Source of the DNA: Combretum micranthum | Taxonomy: Eukaryota; Streptophyta; Magnoliopsida; Myrtales; Combretaceae | DNA: 64,000 nt | Reading direction: 5' to 3' | NCBI GenBank assembly: GCA_024138025.1 | Contig: JAMXBD010002255.1 | Span: forward strand, 62,001 to 126,000 | Shown: positions 36,481 to 46,812 of the stretch, in pieces | Layout of the letters: the number at the start of each line of letters is the position of its first letter | How positions within the stretch are numbered: position 1 is the first letter of the stretch | Program-made: the position numbers and the translations under genes | The notes under the pieces: generated by a model | Database searches by the model: none | What the model was told of the DNA's origin: nothing | What the model saw: only the letters and a program-made list of their open reading frames with translations

Positions 36481-37763
36481 ATTGTGAATACTTTTTCTTG
36501 TCTCATCCTGAAATTGCTTCGTGTTAATTGCAAGAGACTTGACAATATCTTCAAGTGATGAACTTGAAGACGAAGCTTGTTGTGGTGGTGGTTGAGGCCT
36601 TGGTTGATAGCTGAAGTTTGGATGGTCCCTCCAACCAGGATTGTATGTGTTGGAATAGGGATCATATCTTCTTTGAGGGGGTGTGTTTGTCCTGGAAATC
36701 CACCAATTGCATTTGCATGCGCATATGAGTCATCTTGAAGGGTTGGACACATGTCTGTGGGGTGATTTGAAGCACAAATACCACAAGCTTTCGCTTGTTG
36801 GGTATTTCCAAGGATAACCTGCTGGACAAGAGAAGTCAAGTTAGATAATTGAGATTCTAAGTGTGAGACACTTACCTCGTTGACTCGTCTTGTTGAAGGA
36901 TCTTGTCTGAAACCGAATTGTTGGGAATTTGCAGCCGTGAGTGAGATCAAATCCCTAGCCTGAGCAGGGGTTTTATCTACTATCGCTCCTCCACTCGCTG
37001 CATCCATCATCTTCCTCTCCAAAGGAAGCAATCCTTCATAGAAATATTGTATCAGGAGTTGTTCTGATATGCCATGTTGAGGACAACTGGCAACTAATTG
37101 TTTGAACCTTTCCCAATACTCATGCAGATTCTCAATTTCTCTTTGTTTAATCCCACAAATTTCCCTCCTTATGTTTGCGGCTCTAGTAGCAGGGAAAAAT
37201 TTGTCCAAAAATGACTTCACCATGTCGGTCCAAGTGGTGATTGATCCAGGGGGTAGATAGAATAACCAATCTTTGGCTCTATCCTTTAATGAAAATGGGA
37301 AAGCCCTCAATTTAATTTGATCTTCAGATATCCCATGAGGTTTCATACCCGAACAGACAACGTGGAACTCCTTCAAATGTTTATGAGGGTCCTCGTTTTC
37401 CAAGCCATGAAAAGAAGGCAACAAATGAATCAACCCGGATTTCAACTCAAAATCCACATTCAATTCAGGGTATTGAATACAAAGTGGTTGTTGAGTCACA
37501 TCCGGAGTTGCTAATTGTCTAAGTGTTCGGTCCGGATTTGCCATCTCTTCCTTTTCTTCTTCTAAATCCAAACTTTCAGATTCTTCTCTTTCTGTCTCAC
37601 TGGATGATTCTGATAATTCCAATGCTTGAGTTAATCCAGGAGATGAAGTTGAAGTTGCGTCTAGAATACGCTGTTTTGATTGTCGGCGCAATTCCCGTTC
37701 CGTCTTCTCTATATCTGAATCAAATTCTAAAGTACCTTTGTGAGAAGCACGGGTCATAAACAA
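36465..37763 (-). CDS. Gag polyprotein of the Tat/Athila-like element (432 aa, open)
   Basis: An uninterrupted 432-codon frame. The capsid domain (about residues 105-300) shows FPFSLKDRAKDWLFYLPPGS, SFLDKFFPATRAANIRREI and LLIQYFYEGLLP, diagnostic for Tat/Athila-type gag. A zinc-knuckle-like CGICASNHPTDMC follows (about residues 335-347). It has one residue fewer between the second Cys and the His than the usual CX2CX4HX4C. The acidic, Ser/Glu-rich N-terminus is normal for the lineage. The frame then shifts into the gag tail at 36480. Confidence 0.85.
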   Translation of the reverse strand: MFMTRASHKGTLEFDSDIEKTERELRRQSKQRILDATSTSSPGLTQALELSESSSETEREESESLDLEEEKEEMANPDRTLRQLATPDVTQQPLCIQYPELNVDFELKSGLIHLLPSFHGLENEDPHKHLKEFHVVCSGMKPHGISEDQIKLRAFPFSLKDRAKDWLFYLPPGSITTWTDMVKSFLDKFFPATRAANIRREICGIKQREIENLHEYWERFKQLVASCPQHGISEQLLIQYFYEGLLPLERKMMDAASGGAIVDKTPAQARDLISLTAANSQQFGFRQDPSTRRVNEVSVSHLESQLSNLTSLVQQVILGNTQQAKACGICASNHPTDMCPTLQDDSYAHANAIGGFPGQTHPLKEDMIPIPTHTILVGGTIQTSAINQGLNHHHNKLRLQVHHLKILSSLLQLTRSNFRMRQEKVFTIWRVK

Positions 37764-37858
37764 AAATCAAAATAAAAAGAAAAACAAGAACAAGGCAATA
37801 AGAAAGGAAATAAAAAAATAAAAAGAAATAGAAACAGGGAAATTTTTTAGACACCAAT

Positions 37859-37876
37859 CCCCGGCAACGGCGCCAA
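37859..37876 (-). other. Primer-binding site of the Tat/Athila-like element
   Basis: On the minus strand TTTTGGCGCCGTTGCCGG follows the end of the 5' LTR. This is the primer site characteristic of plant Tat/Athila elements. Confidence 0.85.
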
Positions 37877-37880
37877 AATT

Positions 37881-39190
37881 TGGTGGGTGTCGAATCCAAC
37901 AAAAATAAATTACCTACTCTAAGATTTGTATAAGATGAGCAGGATCGTCTCCACAGGGACTGGTAAAAATTCCTAAGTTTCTATCGGGGTTGAGAAGAGA
38001 AAAAGAAAATAAAATTGGGGGTTTTGAAATCAAGCAAATAAAATAAACCTATTTCTATTAAGAGATTTATATATTCAAAAGATTATCTAGCCTAGGTTTC
38101 ATTACAACTCAATTCTCAGATTGATCATAGACTCAAATATTATTATTCCTACTTTGAATAGGTTAGTTATAAATTCCAATAAGCATTGAAATTCAATTTC
38201 TCCTTAGATATTAAATAACCAAGATAAGATCTTTGATTATTCCTAATCAAATAGATAACCCTAAATACGCTCTTAAGGTTTAATCCATCAATTGCATTAA
38301 GAAAAGAGAAACCTAACCCTAATCAACAATCTCATAGAGCATGGATCATTTAAATTAGATTATATTTCATCACAACATCAAATAACCATCTATTTTATGA
38401 CTATCGTGTTGTTTCATCACCTATATTAGATTACTCATACAATTACGGATATGAGTTCTAATTGATTGATTATTGTTCAATCATCCTACAACCGGATCCA
38501 AAGTTATAAGAGATAATCAAGCAATAATAACAATAGAATCAGATGAAATACAAATATGCAAAGATGAGAATAATAGAAATCAAACCCAATTAGGTCTCAC
38601 AATCCATCTTGAATTGAGTTGCAATAATCCCTTGGCTAGATTAAGAGATTAGTTGTTCATGATTCAAGAAAAGCAATCTTTAGGGTTCTTGAAAGTATAA
38701 AGAATGAATGATCAATAATGAATAATGAATCAATCCTCTTTTCTCTCTCCTCTTCTTTATATATATGAGATAAACATCAGATATAAAGAGTGTTTTTCGC
38801 ATGAAAGATGGCTGGAGGCATGTCGCAACAAGGCTGGCAGCTATTATTCGCGAAACAAATGGTGCAGTCTTGATGGCCGGCTCCATGGCCGGCGGCCATG
38901 ATGCTTCTGGTCATTGTTTCAGTGATGGCCGGCTCCATGGCCGGCGGCCATGATGCTTCTGGGATCTCCGCTGGGCTTCATGGCTGGCGGCGATTCCATG
39001 ATGGTTGGCGGCCATGACTCCTCTGATGTATATCTCCCATACTTAGTTCCTCTAAATCTTTCCATTCACTTTAAAAACCTGAAATATAACATTAACTTTA
39101 TTAAGTACCAATTCCTCATAATTTCTATAAAATTAATAACAAGTTAATCAAGTTTTATCTAATATAAATTGAGTAAAATATATCTCAACA
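37881..39190 (-). repeat. 5' LTR of the Tat/Athila-like element
   Basis: 1310 bp, TG...CA. It contains the shorter version of the GC-rich minisatellite (about 38873-39017). Confidence 0.9.
38873..39017. repeat. GC-rich minisatellite in the 5' LTR (short allele)
   Basis: Same array as at 33325-33500 but lacking the two extra 12-bp units and carrying a few single-base differences, for example GGCGGCGATTCC against GGCGCGATTCC. Confidence 0.85.
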
Positions 39191-41098
39191 GCGGTCAATC
39201 AATATTTGCACATATAAAAATATACATAAGGGAAATTTATATTAATCAACCAGTTGAGCCCCGATATACTTAACAGTTATTGATCACGCATAACAAATCA
39301 TATACATAGTACCCATAATAACCTGCATGCATATCAATTTTTATCTTTCCCTAATATCTAGTGCTCTATTCTACAAGCACATGCGCCAATGCATAAAACG
39401 TAAAGAGAAACTCACTCGTCCATATCGCAACTGCTTAGCCGTAGAAGTCCTTAGGAAGGCAAATCTCGTATTCTTTATCGCCTAAATAAAAGAAATAACT
39501 AGGATGAGATTTCATGGAAATTCTAATTAAACTTTCTAATTCTATTTTATGATTTTGTTAAAAATCGAATTATGTAAAACCCCAACTTAAAATGATCATA
39601 ACTTGCTCATTTTAACCCAGAATTTTGCATATTATATGTTTTTTTCTCTCTACTTGGAAACATATATCTATTTCTAAAGTTATTTTTATCATAAAAGCCA
39701 TTTGGATTTGGGAATAGTAGGGTACGAAATCATTATGAAATTATAAGTCCTCAAAACACAAATTTTCAATGTTTTCTTCCTCCAAAAAAACCTTAAGCAA
39801 AAATATAGATATTTATATGATTGAAAAATTCTTTGAATATATATATACACACACATATATATAGACTCATATTGTACGTATGATTTTAGTGACATTGCCT
39901 CAAAATAAAGTTTGTAAACAATTTTGTGAAAGATAGAGTTTTGTGAACGGTCATTTTTGACTTGTGATTAATTTGCTATCTTGTAAATTTGTGACTTAGC
40001 AATAAGAAAGTTATAATTCAATATATATTTTTAAATTCCTTAAAGGTTTTATATTGTTCACAAATACTTCTTCAACAATTTATTTTATAAAACATGGTTT
40101 TACCTATTTGAGACATAAAAACCGAAATGTATTTCCTCTTTAAAGAATTTTTTAAGTTTGACTCTTAAACAAAATTCTAATTTTTATATTTTGTAAGTGT
40201 GACACTTAATTAGAGAAAATCATGATTTCATACTAATTTCGAGTCCATGAATGTTTTATTTTTATGTTACACTATTTTAACTAATTATCTTCCAAATATG
40301 AACCTTTATGTGGTTGTGAGAAAAATCATTCAAAGTTGTATAAAAGATGTTTCAAGTTTTAGTATATGAGAAAAAGTTTAGTGAGTGACTTATTCTAAAC
40401 CTTCATGCTTACAATATTTCTTTATTAATTCATAATTTTTCCATACATGAACCTTTATTTGAAAATCTTTAGTTTGTTACAAGTGATTGTCTAGTTACTA
40501 TAAATATTATTTGTATTTTCTCAATTCCTTAAAAAAAAAATGGATTTTGCTTCTTAAAACTTAGTTCCTTAAGTTGTATACTGATCTTATTTTTGAGTGG
40601 AGTTTAACTTAGTGAGTATATCTTAAACTTAACTTAGAAAGATTGTTTGGTTCCTGATTTTAATTATGAAATTGGTAAAAATCCTATAATTAAGTTTTTA
40701 TGAAAATTTACATAATAAGGAATTGTCACATTAGAGTTTTAATAAATCTTATCTTACTTATTTCGAAAAGAGAATGTTTATTTACTTAGTTACTTCTTGA
40801 AGAAATCCTATTTGTTGATACTTTCAAAAATCCATGATAAGCTTGTCTAAGTTTTTGAAAAGGATTTATTAAAAACAATTTCCAAGTCTTTGATGAAAAA
40901 CTCTTTATTAAGTGACAATTTATTTTAAAGAGCGCTTAATCTTGTTTTTCCTTATTTAAGAAAATCTCCTCTTCATTTTTGTTGAGACAAGAATCAATAT
41001 GATCATGCATAAATATGAATATGTACTTGAGAGAAAGAGAAAAATATCACATGGTAAGATAGAGAGAAATATAAGAAGCAAATAGGCATAATAATAAG

Positions 41099-41176
41099 GT
41101 CAAGTATTAAGAGTCTTAGCCTCATCAAGGCTTCTCAGTCAAGTATTGGGAGCCTTAGCTTCATCAAGGTTTTTCG
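41099..41176. repeat. 39-bp tandem duplication in the solo LTR
   Basis: Two adjacent copies of GTCAAGTATT(AA/GG)GAG(T/C)CTTAGC... at 41099-41137 and 41138-41176, differing at several positions. Confidence 0.7.
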
Positions 41177-42737
41177 AGACTAAGAATAGACTAGTCCCAA
41201 AAAGAAAAGGAAAAGCGTAATAATAAGATGTTAGGTTAGTGAGCATTTAAGCTCTAAGAAATATAGATATACATATACATAATAATATATAAAGTTAGAT
41301 TAGGAGCAATAATAAAAATATCAATATAGCAACATAATAATAATATAATGACAATAATAACATAATGGAAGTTTACGCATGAACGAGAACAAAACATGAA
41401 CATATTCTTACTTCCATAACCTTATAGGTTTAGAAAATATACACTATGGTCATATTAAGTTACATGACATGAAGAATAAGTATGAGAGGTTTTACATAAA
41501 GTAATGCATTTTATTGAAGAAGAACAGAGATGGTTGTAGTAATATGTAGGTAGTGGTTTTGTGGAGGGAAAAAGGAGTTTAGAAGAGAATTTTGGAGAGA
41601 GAGTTTGAGGAGAGAATTTGTTAGAGTTTTGGTAGGAAAAAAAAGATGTGTGAAAGAAGTGGAGGGAAAGGAGGTATTTACAGATAAATGGAGGGAATTA
41701 TGTAATAAAATAAATTAAATAAGAAAAAAGAAATTTGGAAGAAGAGAGGATGAGAGTTGATTGATTTGTAATTTTTTGTAATGAAAAGTAATAATATGTA
41801 AGATATGAAAGATATAAAGTAATATTTGAAATGTAAATTATAGAAAGTAGATGTATAGATAGTAAGGAAAAGTAGAAATAGATGAATAGTAGTGAATAAT
41901 AGAAATAATATAATGAATAGTAGACTAGACAAATAAAATACTGATAGTAATAAAAAAAACATGTAAACGGGCTATATCAGATACTTTTAGATTCCAAAAA
42001 TTTAAAAATAATATTTTTGGAATTCTCCATATTATATAGAGTCTAATGGTATTATCGAAATATTTTTACCATTGGCTGTACTAAGACATGGTTTTCGATA
42101 TCTGATCCCATTCGAATATGAAATGAATTAAATTTTGAGAATAGATTTTTAAGCTTCTATATTGTTATGGACTTTAATCCATAATTATCTCAACTTTATT
42201 GTTTAGGGTTAAGAGTGCGAAATTGTCAAATTAATCTCACTAAGGCTTGTTGTTGGCCTAGTGGGATCCAATTTTAATTTCGACTTTAAGATTTATTTGC
42301 AAGATTATAAACTTTTAGGATTTATGACTATTTTATATTTTTGGTTCAAATTTAAGTTTTTACTTTATTTTTATGATTTATTTAGTATTTAACAATTCTC
42401 GGGATTATAATCGAGTATAGGGTAATGTGATTGCTCAGTTTGACTTTTGGTATATTAAGACTTAAGGTTTTATAATTTTTTTTAATATTATTTAGGCATT
42501 CCATCTCGATTTATGTGTTAGGGATTGGATAGTTGAATCGTTTCACGTTCGAGTTTTGAGTCGAACGATTATTGAATTTCTATTTTGATTTTGAAGGTTC
42601 TCTTTTTCTTAAGGCTATGTTTCATATTTGATATTGTTTAGGGTATGGTTTTAACGTGGATCGGCTTTAGGGTTTTGGTTCAGTATTTTAATTCTAGGAT
42701 TATTTTCTAAGAGTTATGAAAAATTTGAGGGTTTACA

Positions 42738-43033
42738 TGTGCAATAGAAGAAGATATGGAGAACGACTTATAAATTCTTAGGAAGAGATGAAAGTGGTGA
42801 TGAGGAAGAGATATATCCCTAGTCACTACCATAAGGATTCGTATGAGAAATAGCAAACTTTGACACGAGGTTCCATGAGTGTAGAGAATTACTATAAGGA
42901 GATGGAAATAGCTATGATTAGAGCTAATGTGGAGAAGATCCTGAAGCTACAATGACTAGATTCATTGGTGGGTTAAAAAAGATTGTTGATAGTAGATCTA
43001 CATCATTATGTTGAGATGGAGGAGTTATTGCAT
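42738..43033 (+). pseudogene. Ty3/gypsy gag, middle part between two insertions
   Basis: The frame resumes with RRRYGERL, then MKVVMRKRYIPSHYHKDSYEK, SVENYYKEMEIAMIRANVE and HHYVEMEELLH. These match the C-terminal half of the capsid domain that begins at 30997-31440. It has three or more stops or shifts. It ends where the copia element starts. Confidence 0.8.
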
Positions 43034-43150
43034 TATAAACTATGGAGTAGAATATCGAAATATGAAAATGGAGAAAGAAAGATATATTTTTTGTCTACAA
43101 GGATTACATCCTCTTATATACAACAATACTAATGTCTATATATGGCAAAC

Positions 43151-43384
43151 CTAGGTAATCAAGGAATACAAATAGGTAATATACAATGTGAATCCCAAAA
43201 TATTAAGGGAAAAGAATGGAGATTGATTACCAAGTATAGAAGTAGTCTGCCTATTTATAAGATGAACAGTAGTATGTATAGCCTCTACACAAAATTGAGA
43301 TGGAACACAAGACTCCAGTAAAAGAGTTTTAGCAATTTCCACAACAGGATGATTTTTATGCTCCACTACCTCATTTTGTTTCAA
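43151..43384 (-). pseudogene. Copia integrase fragment
   Basis: QNEVVEHKNHPVVEIAKTLL, then FCVEAIHTTVHLINRQTTSILGNQSPFF. These match the integrase core end (conserved Glu in the VVE(H/R)KN motif) and the following region of copia elements. It runs into LTR sequence at its C-terminal end, marking the internal deletion. Confidence 0.8.
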
Positions 43385-43542
43385 GAGTCCTAGGACAAGA
43401 TTGTTGAGCTAAAATACCTTTTTCAGTGAACAATTTCACAAGTTCAAACCCGCAAAACTCGCCACTAAGATCAAACCGCAAAATTTTTATTGTCTTCCCA
43501 AATTATGTTTCTATCATAGTGACAAATATTTTGGAAAATTGG

Positions 43543-43911
43543 CTAATTCAAATTTAGCACGCAAGAAATATACTCAAGTATAATGTGTAAAAAGATTAAT
43601 AAATAAAAAAAAATATTTATAACCAAGTCTAGATAAAATCGGTGAAGGTCCCCATAAATCACAATGAATAAGATCAAAAGGTGCATCAACTTCAGTAGTA
43701 CTAGAAACAAAGGGTAATTTAACAAATTTGCTAAGAACACAAGTTTGATAATCTTCTTGCATGTGTGTGACCCAAATGACGATGCCATAGATCCCAAGTG
43801 TTTTTCTTTAGTGAAGCAAATGAGGTGACAGTAAGATAAAAAGGAAACTTCTTCTATTGGATCAAGATTAAAGTGAAACAAATGCTTATGTTTATGCCCC
43901 TTCATGATCAC
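43543..43911 (-). pseudogene. Copia GAG-pre-integrase and integrase N-terminus
   Basis: The frame 43762-43574 has MQEDYQTCVLSKFVKLPF and PFDLIHCDLWGPSP, the pre-integrase zinc region and the start of the integrase core (Asp of the DLWGP box). A second overlapping frame (43911-43543) carries the upstream HLFHFN-type residues, so a frameshift is present. Confidence 0.75.
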
Positions 43912-44010
43912 TCACTCTCCTCATTTGAAGGCCCTGCACATCCAAACACTGGGTGAAATTTAACTAAAAAATTATGATCAGTTAGTTGTCCAACAAAATC
44001 AAATTAGCTA

Positions 44011-44220
44011 TCAATCTAGAAACATAAAAGGTGTTAGGAGACAAATGGATTTTGAAGAACTATTTGAAAAGAAAGAAGTTCCAATTCCTTGAATTGGTAA
44101 TTTTCTACCATTTGTAGTAGTGAAAAATTGATTCAAGGGATAAGGTTTTAGATCAAGAAACACATGTTTTTGATTGGTTATGTGATTAAAGGCGGTTGAA
44201 TCGAGAAACAAGGATTTCAT
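44011..44220 (-). pseudogene. Copia protease fragment
   Basis: SLFLDSTAFNHITNQKHVF matches the copia protease active-site region (usually WxLDSGATSHMT). The Gly after DS has become Thr, so the catalytic DSG is altered to DST. PIQGIGTSFF follows. Confidence 0.7.
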
Positions 44221-44295
44221 TTATTTGATGTACCTGATATCCAGCAACAGAAAGAACAGAAGAAATAACACCTGAAGTGTGGACGTCATGGAGTC

Positions 44296-44929
44296 TTAAA
44301 TCATCTTTTGAACAGCTTGTGGTGTGAGAGACAGTGCATTTGTATTTTCTACCTTTTGATCATAACTCATAGTAACATAGGCTGGTTGACTTTGCTTATT
44401 TTTCAAAATTCTGCACTCCAAAATAACATGGCCTGGTTTCTTACAATAATTGCATATATTCGCGCTTCTGATAATGAGATTGCACATGCCTAAGTTCTTT
44501 GTAAAAGTTACACCGAAGAGCTTTCTGTTTCCATTCCTTTGTTTTGATTGATATTTACCATGTACGTAACAATATAGAATCAATAGTATTATTTTTTTTG
44601 GTGTCCAGTTAAGCTTGAGTTTTCAGACATGTTTCATCACGAATAAGTTCACCTAAAATAGGTTCCATATTCAAATCACCACGATTAATCAAATTACCCC
44701 TTGCTGTCTCAAATTCACGTTGAAGCTTCATGACAAATTGCATCACTCTCCCATGATCTCGTTCTTTCTTTACTTCAACGTATGTAGAAGGTGAGATTGT
44801 TGAACAAGAGATTATGTCTTGTTCTATCCACAACTTTAGCATTACAACATAGAAATTGTGAATATCTCTATCCTCTTGGCTAATGTTGGCTATTTCATAT
44901 TCAAGTTCAAATTGTCTTGACTGATTCAC
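44296..44929 (-). pseudogene. Copia gag (UBN2-like) and zinc knuckle
   Basis: The frame 44929-44609 carries the gag C-terminal half (VMQFVMKLQREFETARGNLI). After a break, 44583-44296 holds CNYCKKPGHVILEC, a full CX2CX4HX4C knuckle. The N-terminal part of gag lies in other frames up to about 45215 (MDTNKL). Confidence 0.75.
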
Positions 44930-45341
44930 CTGAGAATAAATCCCATTAAGATGATCCCATATAGCGACTGCAGTTTTGAAAGATTGGAGACTTAGAGTAA
45001 TGTCAAGTTCAATTGAGTTGAGTGTCTAAGCGATAATCTATGCATTCTTTGTTTTCCAATTGCTTTTCGCCTTCACATCACCTTCTTCTTTTTCAAAGCC
45101 ATCAAGAATTTCGGATAAACCTTTTCCTTTAACAAAAATTCGAAAATGGAACTCTAAAGTGCAAAATTTCTGCCATTGAATTTGATAGATATCATTTCAA
45201 TTTGTTTGTATCCATGATGATTGATCACAATAATTCAAGCTAGAGTAGATCCTCTAAAGGATAATCACAAAGAAGGAAGAAAGAAGAATTCTCAAAGAAT
45301 GTAAACTAGAACAAAAGTAATTTACACAATGCTCTATACCA

Positions 45342-45627
45342 TATTAAACTATGGAACAAAATATCGATATATGAAAATAGAGAAAGAAAGCTATATTTTT
45401 CATGTGCAAGGATTACATCCCTTATATATAACGATACTAATATCTATATATGGTAAACCTAGCTAACCAAGGAATACAAACAAGTAATATACAATATGAA
45501 TCCCAAAATATAGGAGAGAATTTCTTCTTAATTTTTGGTCAAACCTAGCTAATCAAGGAATACAAATAGGTAATATACAATATAAATCCTAAAATATTAG
45601 GAGAGATTTTCTTTCTTAATTTTAGCA
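45342..45627 (-). repeat. 5' LTR of the minus-strand copia element, with internal duplication
   Basis: An 86-bp unit starting AAACCTAGCTAA is tandemly duplicated at 45455-45540 and 45541-45626. The left LTR has a single partial copy. Exact LTR ends are uncertain by some 10 bases; gag sequence is recognisable from about 45640. Confidence 0.7.
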
Positions 45628-45639
45628 AGATCTTCTCTG

Positions 45640-46790
45640 TTGGCCATTAAAGTGGAAAAGCAATTGAAGTCTAAGGGCAAATCAAAGTATGGGCCATCTT
45701 CTTCATGGAAATAAGATTGGAAGAGACATAAGGAAGATCCAAATTCAGATGAGGATGCAAAGGCTAAGAAGTCTACTGTTGATTCCAACGTAATACTGAA
45801 AACCCCCTCTAGATCACAAATATTTAGTGTTTTAAATGTCAAGGATATGGACATGTGGCTTCTCAATGTTCAAATAAAAGAACTATGGTTGTTTTGAAAA
45901 ATGGATACATAGAAAGTGCTAGTTTTGATGATGATGATATGCCTTCACTAGAGATTGTAGCGATGTTGATATTGAAGGACCTATTAAAGGTGAATTGTTA
46001 ATAGGAATGCTCTAAACATGCAACCTAAGAAAATTGAAGATGAGGAGCAGCGGAATAACATTTTCCATACTCGTTGTCATATAATTATAAGGTATGCAGT
46101 ATGATTGTTGATAGTGGTAGTTGTGCTAATGTTGCTAGTACCCTACCGTTGATAAATTGAATCTGCATACTACTAAACATCCTAAACCATACAAGTTATA
46201 ATGGTTTAATGAATGTGGAGGAATGAAGGTGAACAAGTAGGTGCTGGTTTCTTTCTCTATAGGAAGGTATAAAAATGAAGTTTTATGTGAGGTTGTAACT
46301 ATGCAAGCTTGTCATATTTTGCTGGGAAAGCCATGGCAATATGATCGGAGGGCTAGTATGATGGTGTTTACGGTGTATATTCATTTACATAAAAAGTGGA
46401 CTTATGAAGCTTACTCCTTTGATTCCTAATCAAGTCTATGAAGATCATAAACAGATTAAGGAGGCCCATGATCAACACAGAAAGAGTGAAAAGCAAATGA
46501 GTGTGAAAGAAAATGAGGGGAGAGATAAACACAAGAGTTTGAGAGAAGAAAAAGAGAGTTTATTTGCAAAAATAAAAAATGTTAAGAGAGTTTTATATGT
46601 AAAACAGCCTAAGGTTGTACCTATGTATAAGGAGGCCACTTTTTATGATAATGATCTTAACAATACTCTACCTAGTGTAGAAGTTTCTTTATTGCAGGAG
46701 CTTAATAAAAGTCCAGAAAAATCAACCCTTCAAAGAAAGTTGCAATCAAAAGATGATCCATCAAAGTTTAAAGCTAAGATTTGAGGACGA
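45640..46790 (+). pseudogene. Ty3/gypsy gag C-terminus, zinc knuckle and protease
   Basis: LAIKVEKQLKSKGKSKYGPS continues the interrupted gag. A knuckle follows (C-x-C-QGYGHVASQC near 45815-45870). MIVDSGSCANVAST (about 46101-46145) is the protease active site. SFSIGRYKNEVLCEVV and HILLGKPWQYDRR (46241-46360) form the C-terminal protease region, and VYEDHKQIKEA onward (46404-46784) is the linker before RT. The frame then ends within about 80 bases of the polypurine tract, so RT to integrase is deleted. Several stops and frame changes. Confidence 0.8.
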
Positions 46791-46812
46791 ATCTTCCAAA
46801 AGAAGGAGGGAA

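Larger units (their letters stand above)
32330..39190 (-). mobile_element. Tat/Athila-like Ty3/gypsy element with gag and protease only (non-autonomous)
   Basis: Nearly identical LTRs at 32330-33669 and 37881-39190 (about 1.3 kb each) begin TGGTGGGTGTCG and end CTCAACA on the plus strand. Flanks GCGAT (32325-32329) and GCGGT (39191-39195) fit a 5-bp target duplication. On the minus strand the LTR at 37881-39190 is followed by a primer-binding site (37859-37876). Then come gag (37763-36465), a gag tail/protease region (36480-35090) and a non-coding stretch (33670-35089) containing a CCCCCACACTTAAACTC-type motif. There is no reverse transcriptase, RNase H or integrase. LTR similarity marks it as the youngest retroelement of the stack. 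Confidence 0.88.
31441..42737 (-). mobile_element. Long solo LTR (Tekay/Del-like Ty3/gypsy) inside gag, itself split by a nested element
   Basis: On the minus strand it begins TGTAAACCCTC at 42737 and ends GGGCGTGACA at 31441, giving TG...CA ends. Immediate flanks are TGTGT (31436-31440) and TGTGC (42738-42742), a 5-bp duplication with one change; removing the insert plus one copy restores the host gag frame. Without the nested element (32330-39190) it is about 4.4 kb. No coding domain was found in it, and a GGACGAGTGAGTTTCTC-like motif near its 3' half (about 39400-39425) is typical of Tekay-type LTRs. So it is most likely a solo LTR left by recombination. Confidence 0.7.
43034..45640 (-). 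mobile_element. Ty1/copia retrotransposon, truncated (gag, protease, integrase; RT lost)
   Basis: The left LTR remnant (about 43034-43205) and right LTR (about 45342-45627) both contain AAACTATGGA(G/A), GAGAAAGAAAG, AAGGATTACATC and CAAGGAATACAAA. On the minus strand, a PBS-like TGGTATAGAGC (45331-45341) follows the right LTR. Then come gag (44929-44609), a zinc knuckle, a protease core, a pre-integrase segment and an integrase fragment that abuts the left LTR directly. RT and RNase H are gone. Inserted in the Ty3/gypsy gag; a target duplication could not be made out. Confidence 0.8.

Noticed and set aside
41678..41962. 94-codon Phe/Leu-rich minus-strand ORF resembling membrane segments
   Set aside because: Low-complexity AT-rich LTR sequence; hydrophobicity follows from T-rich codons.
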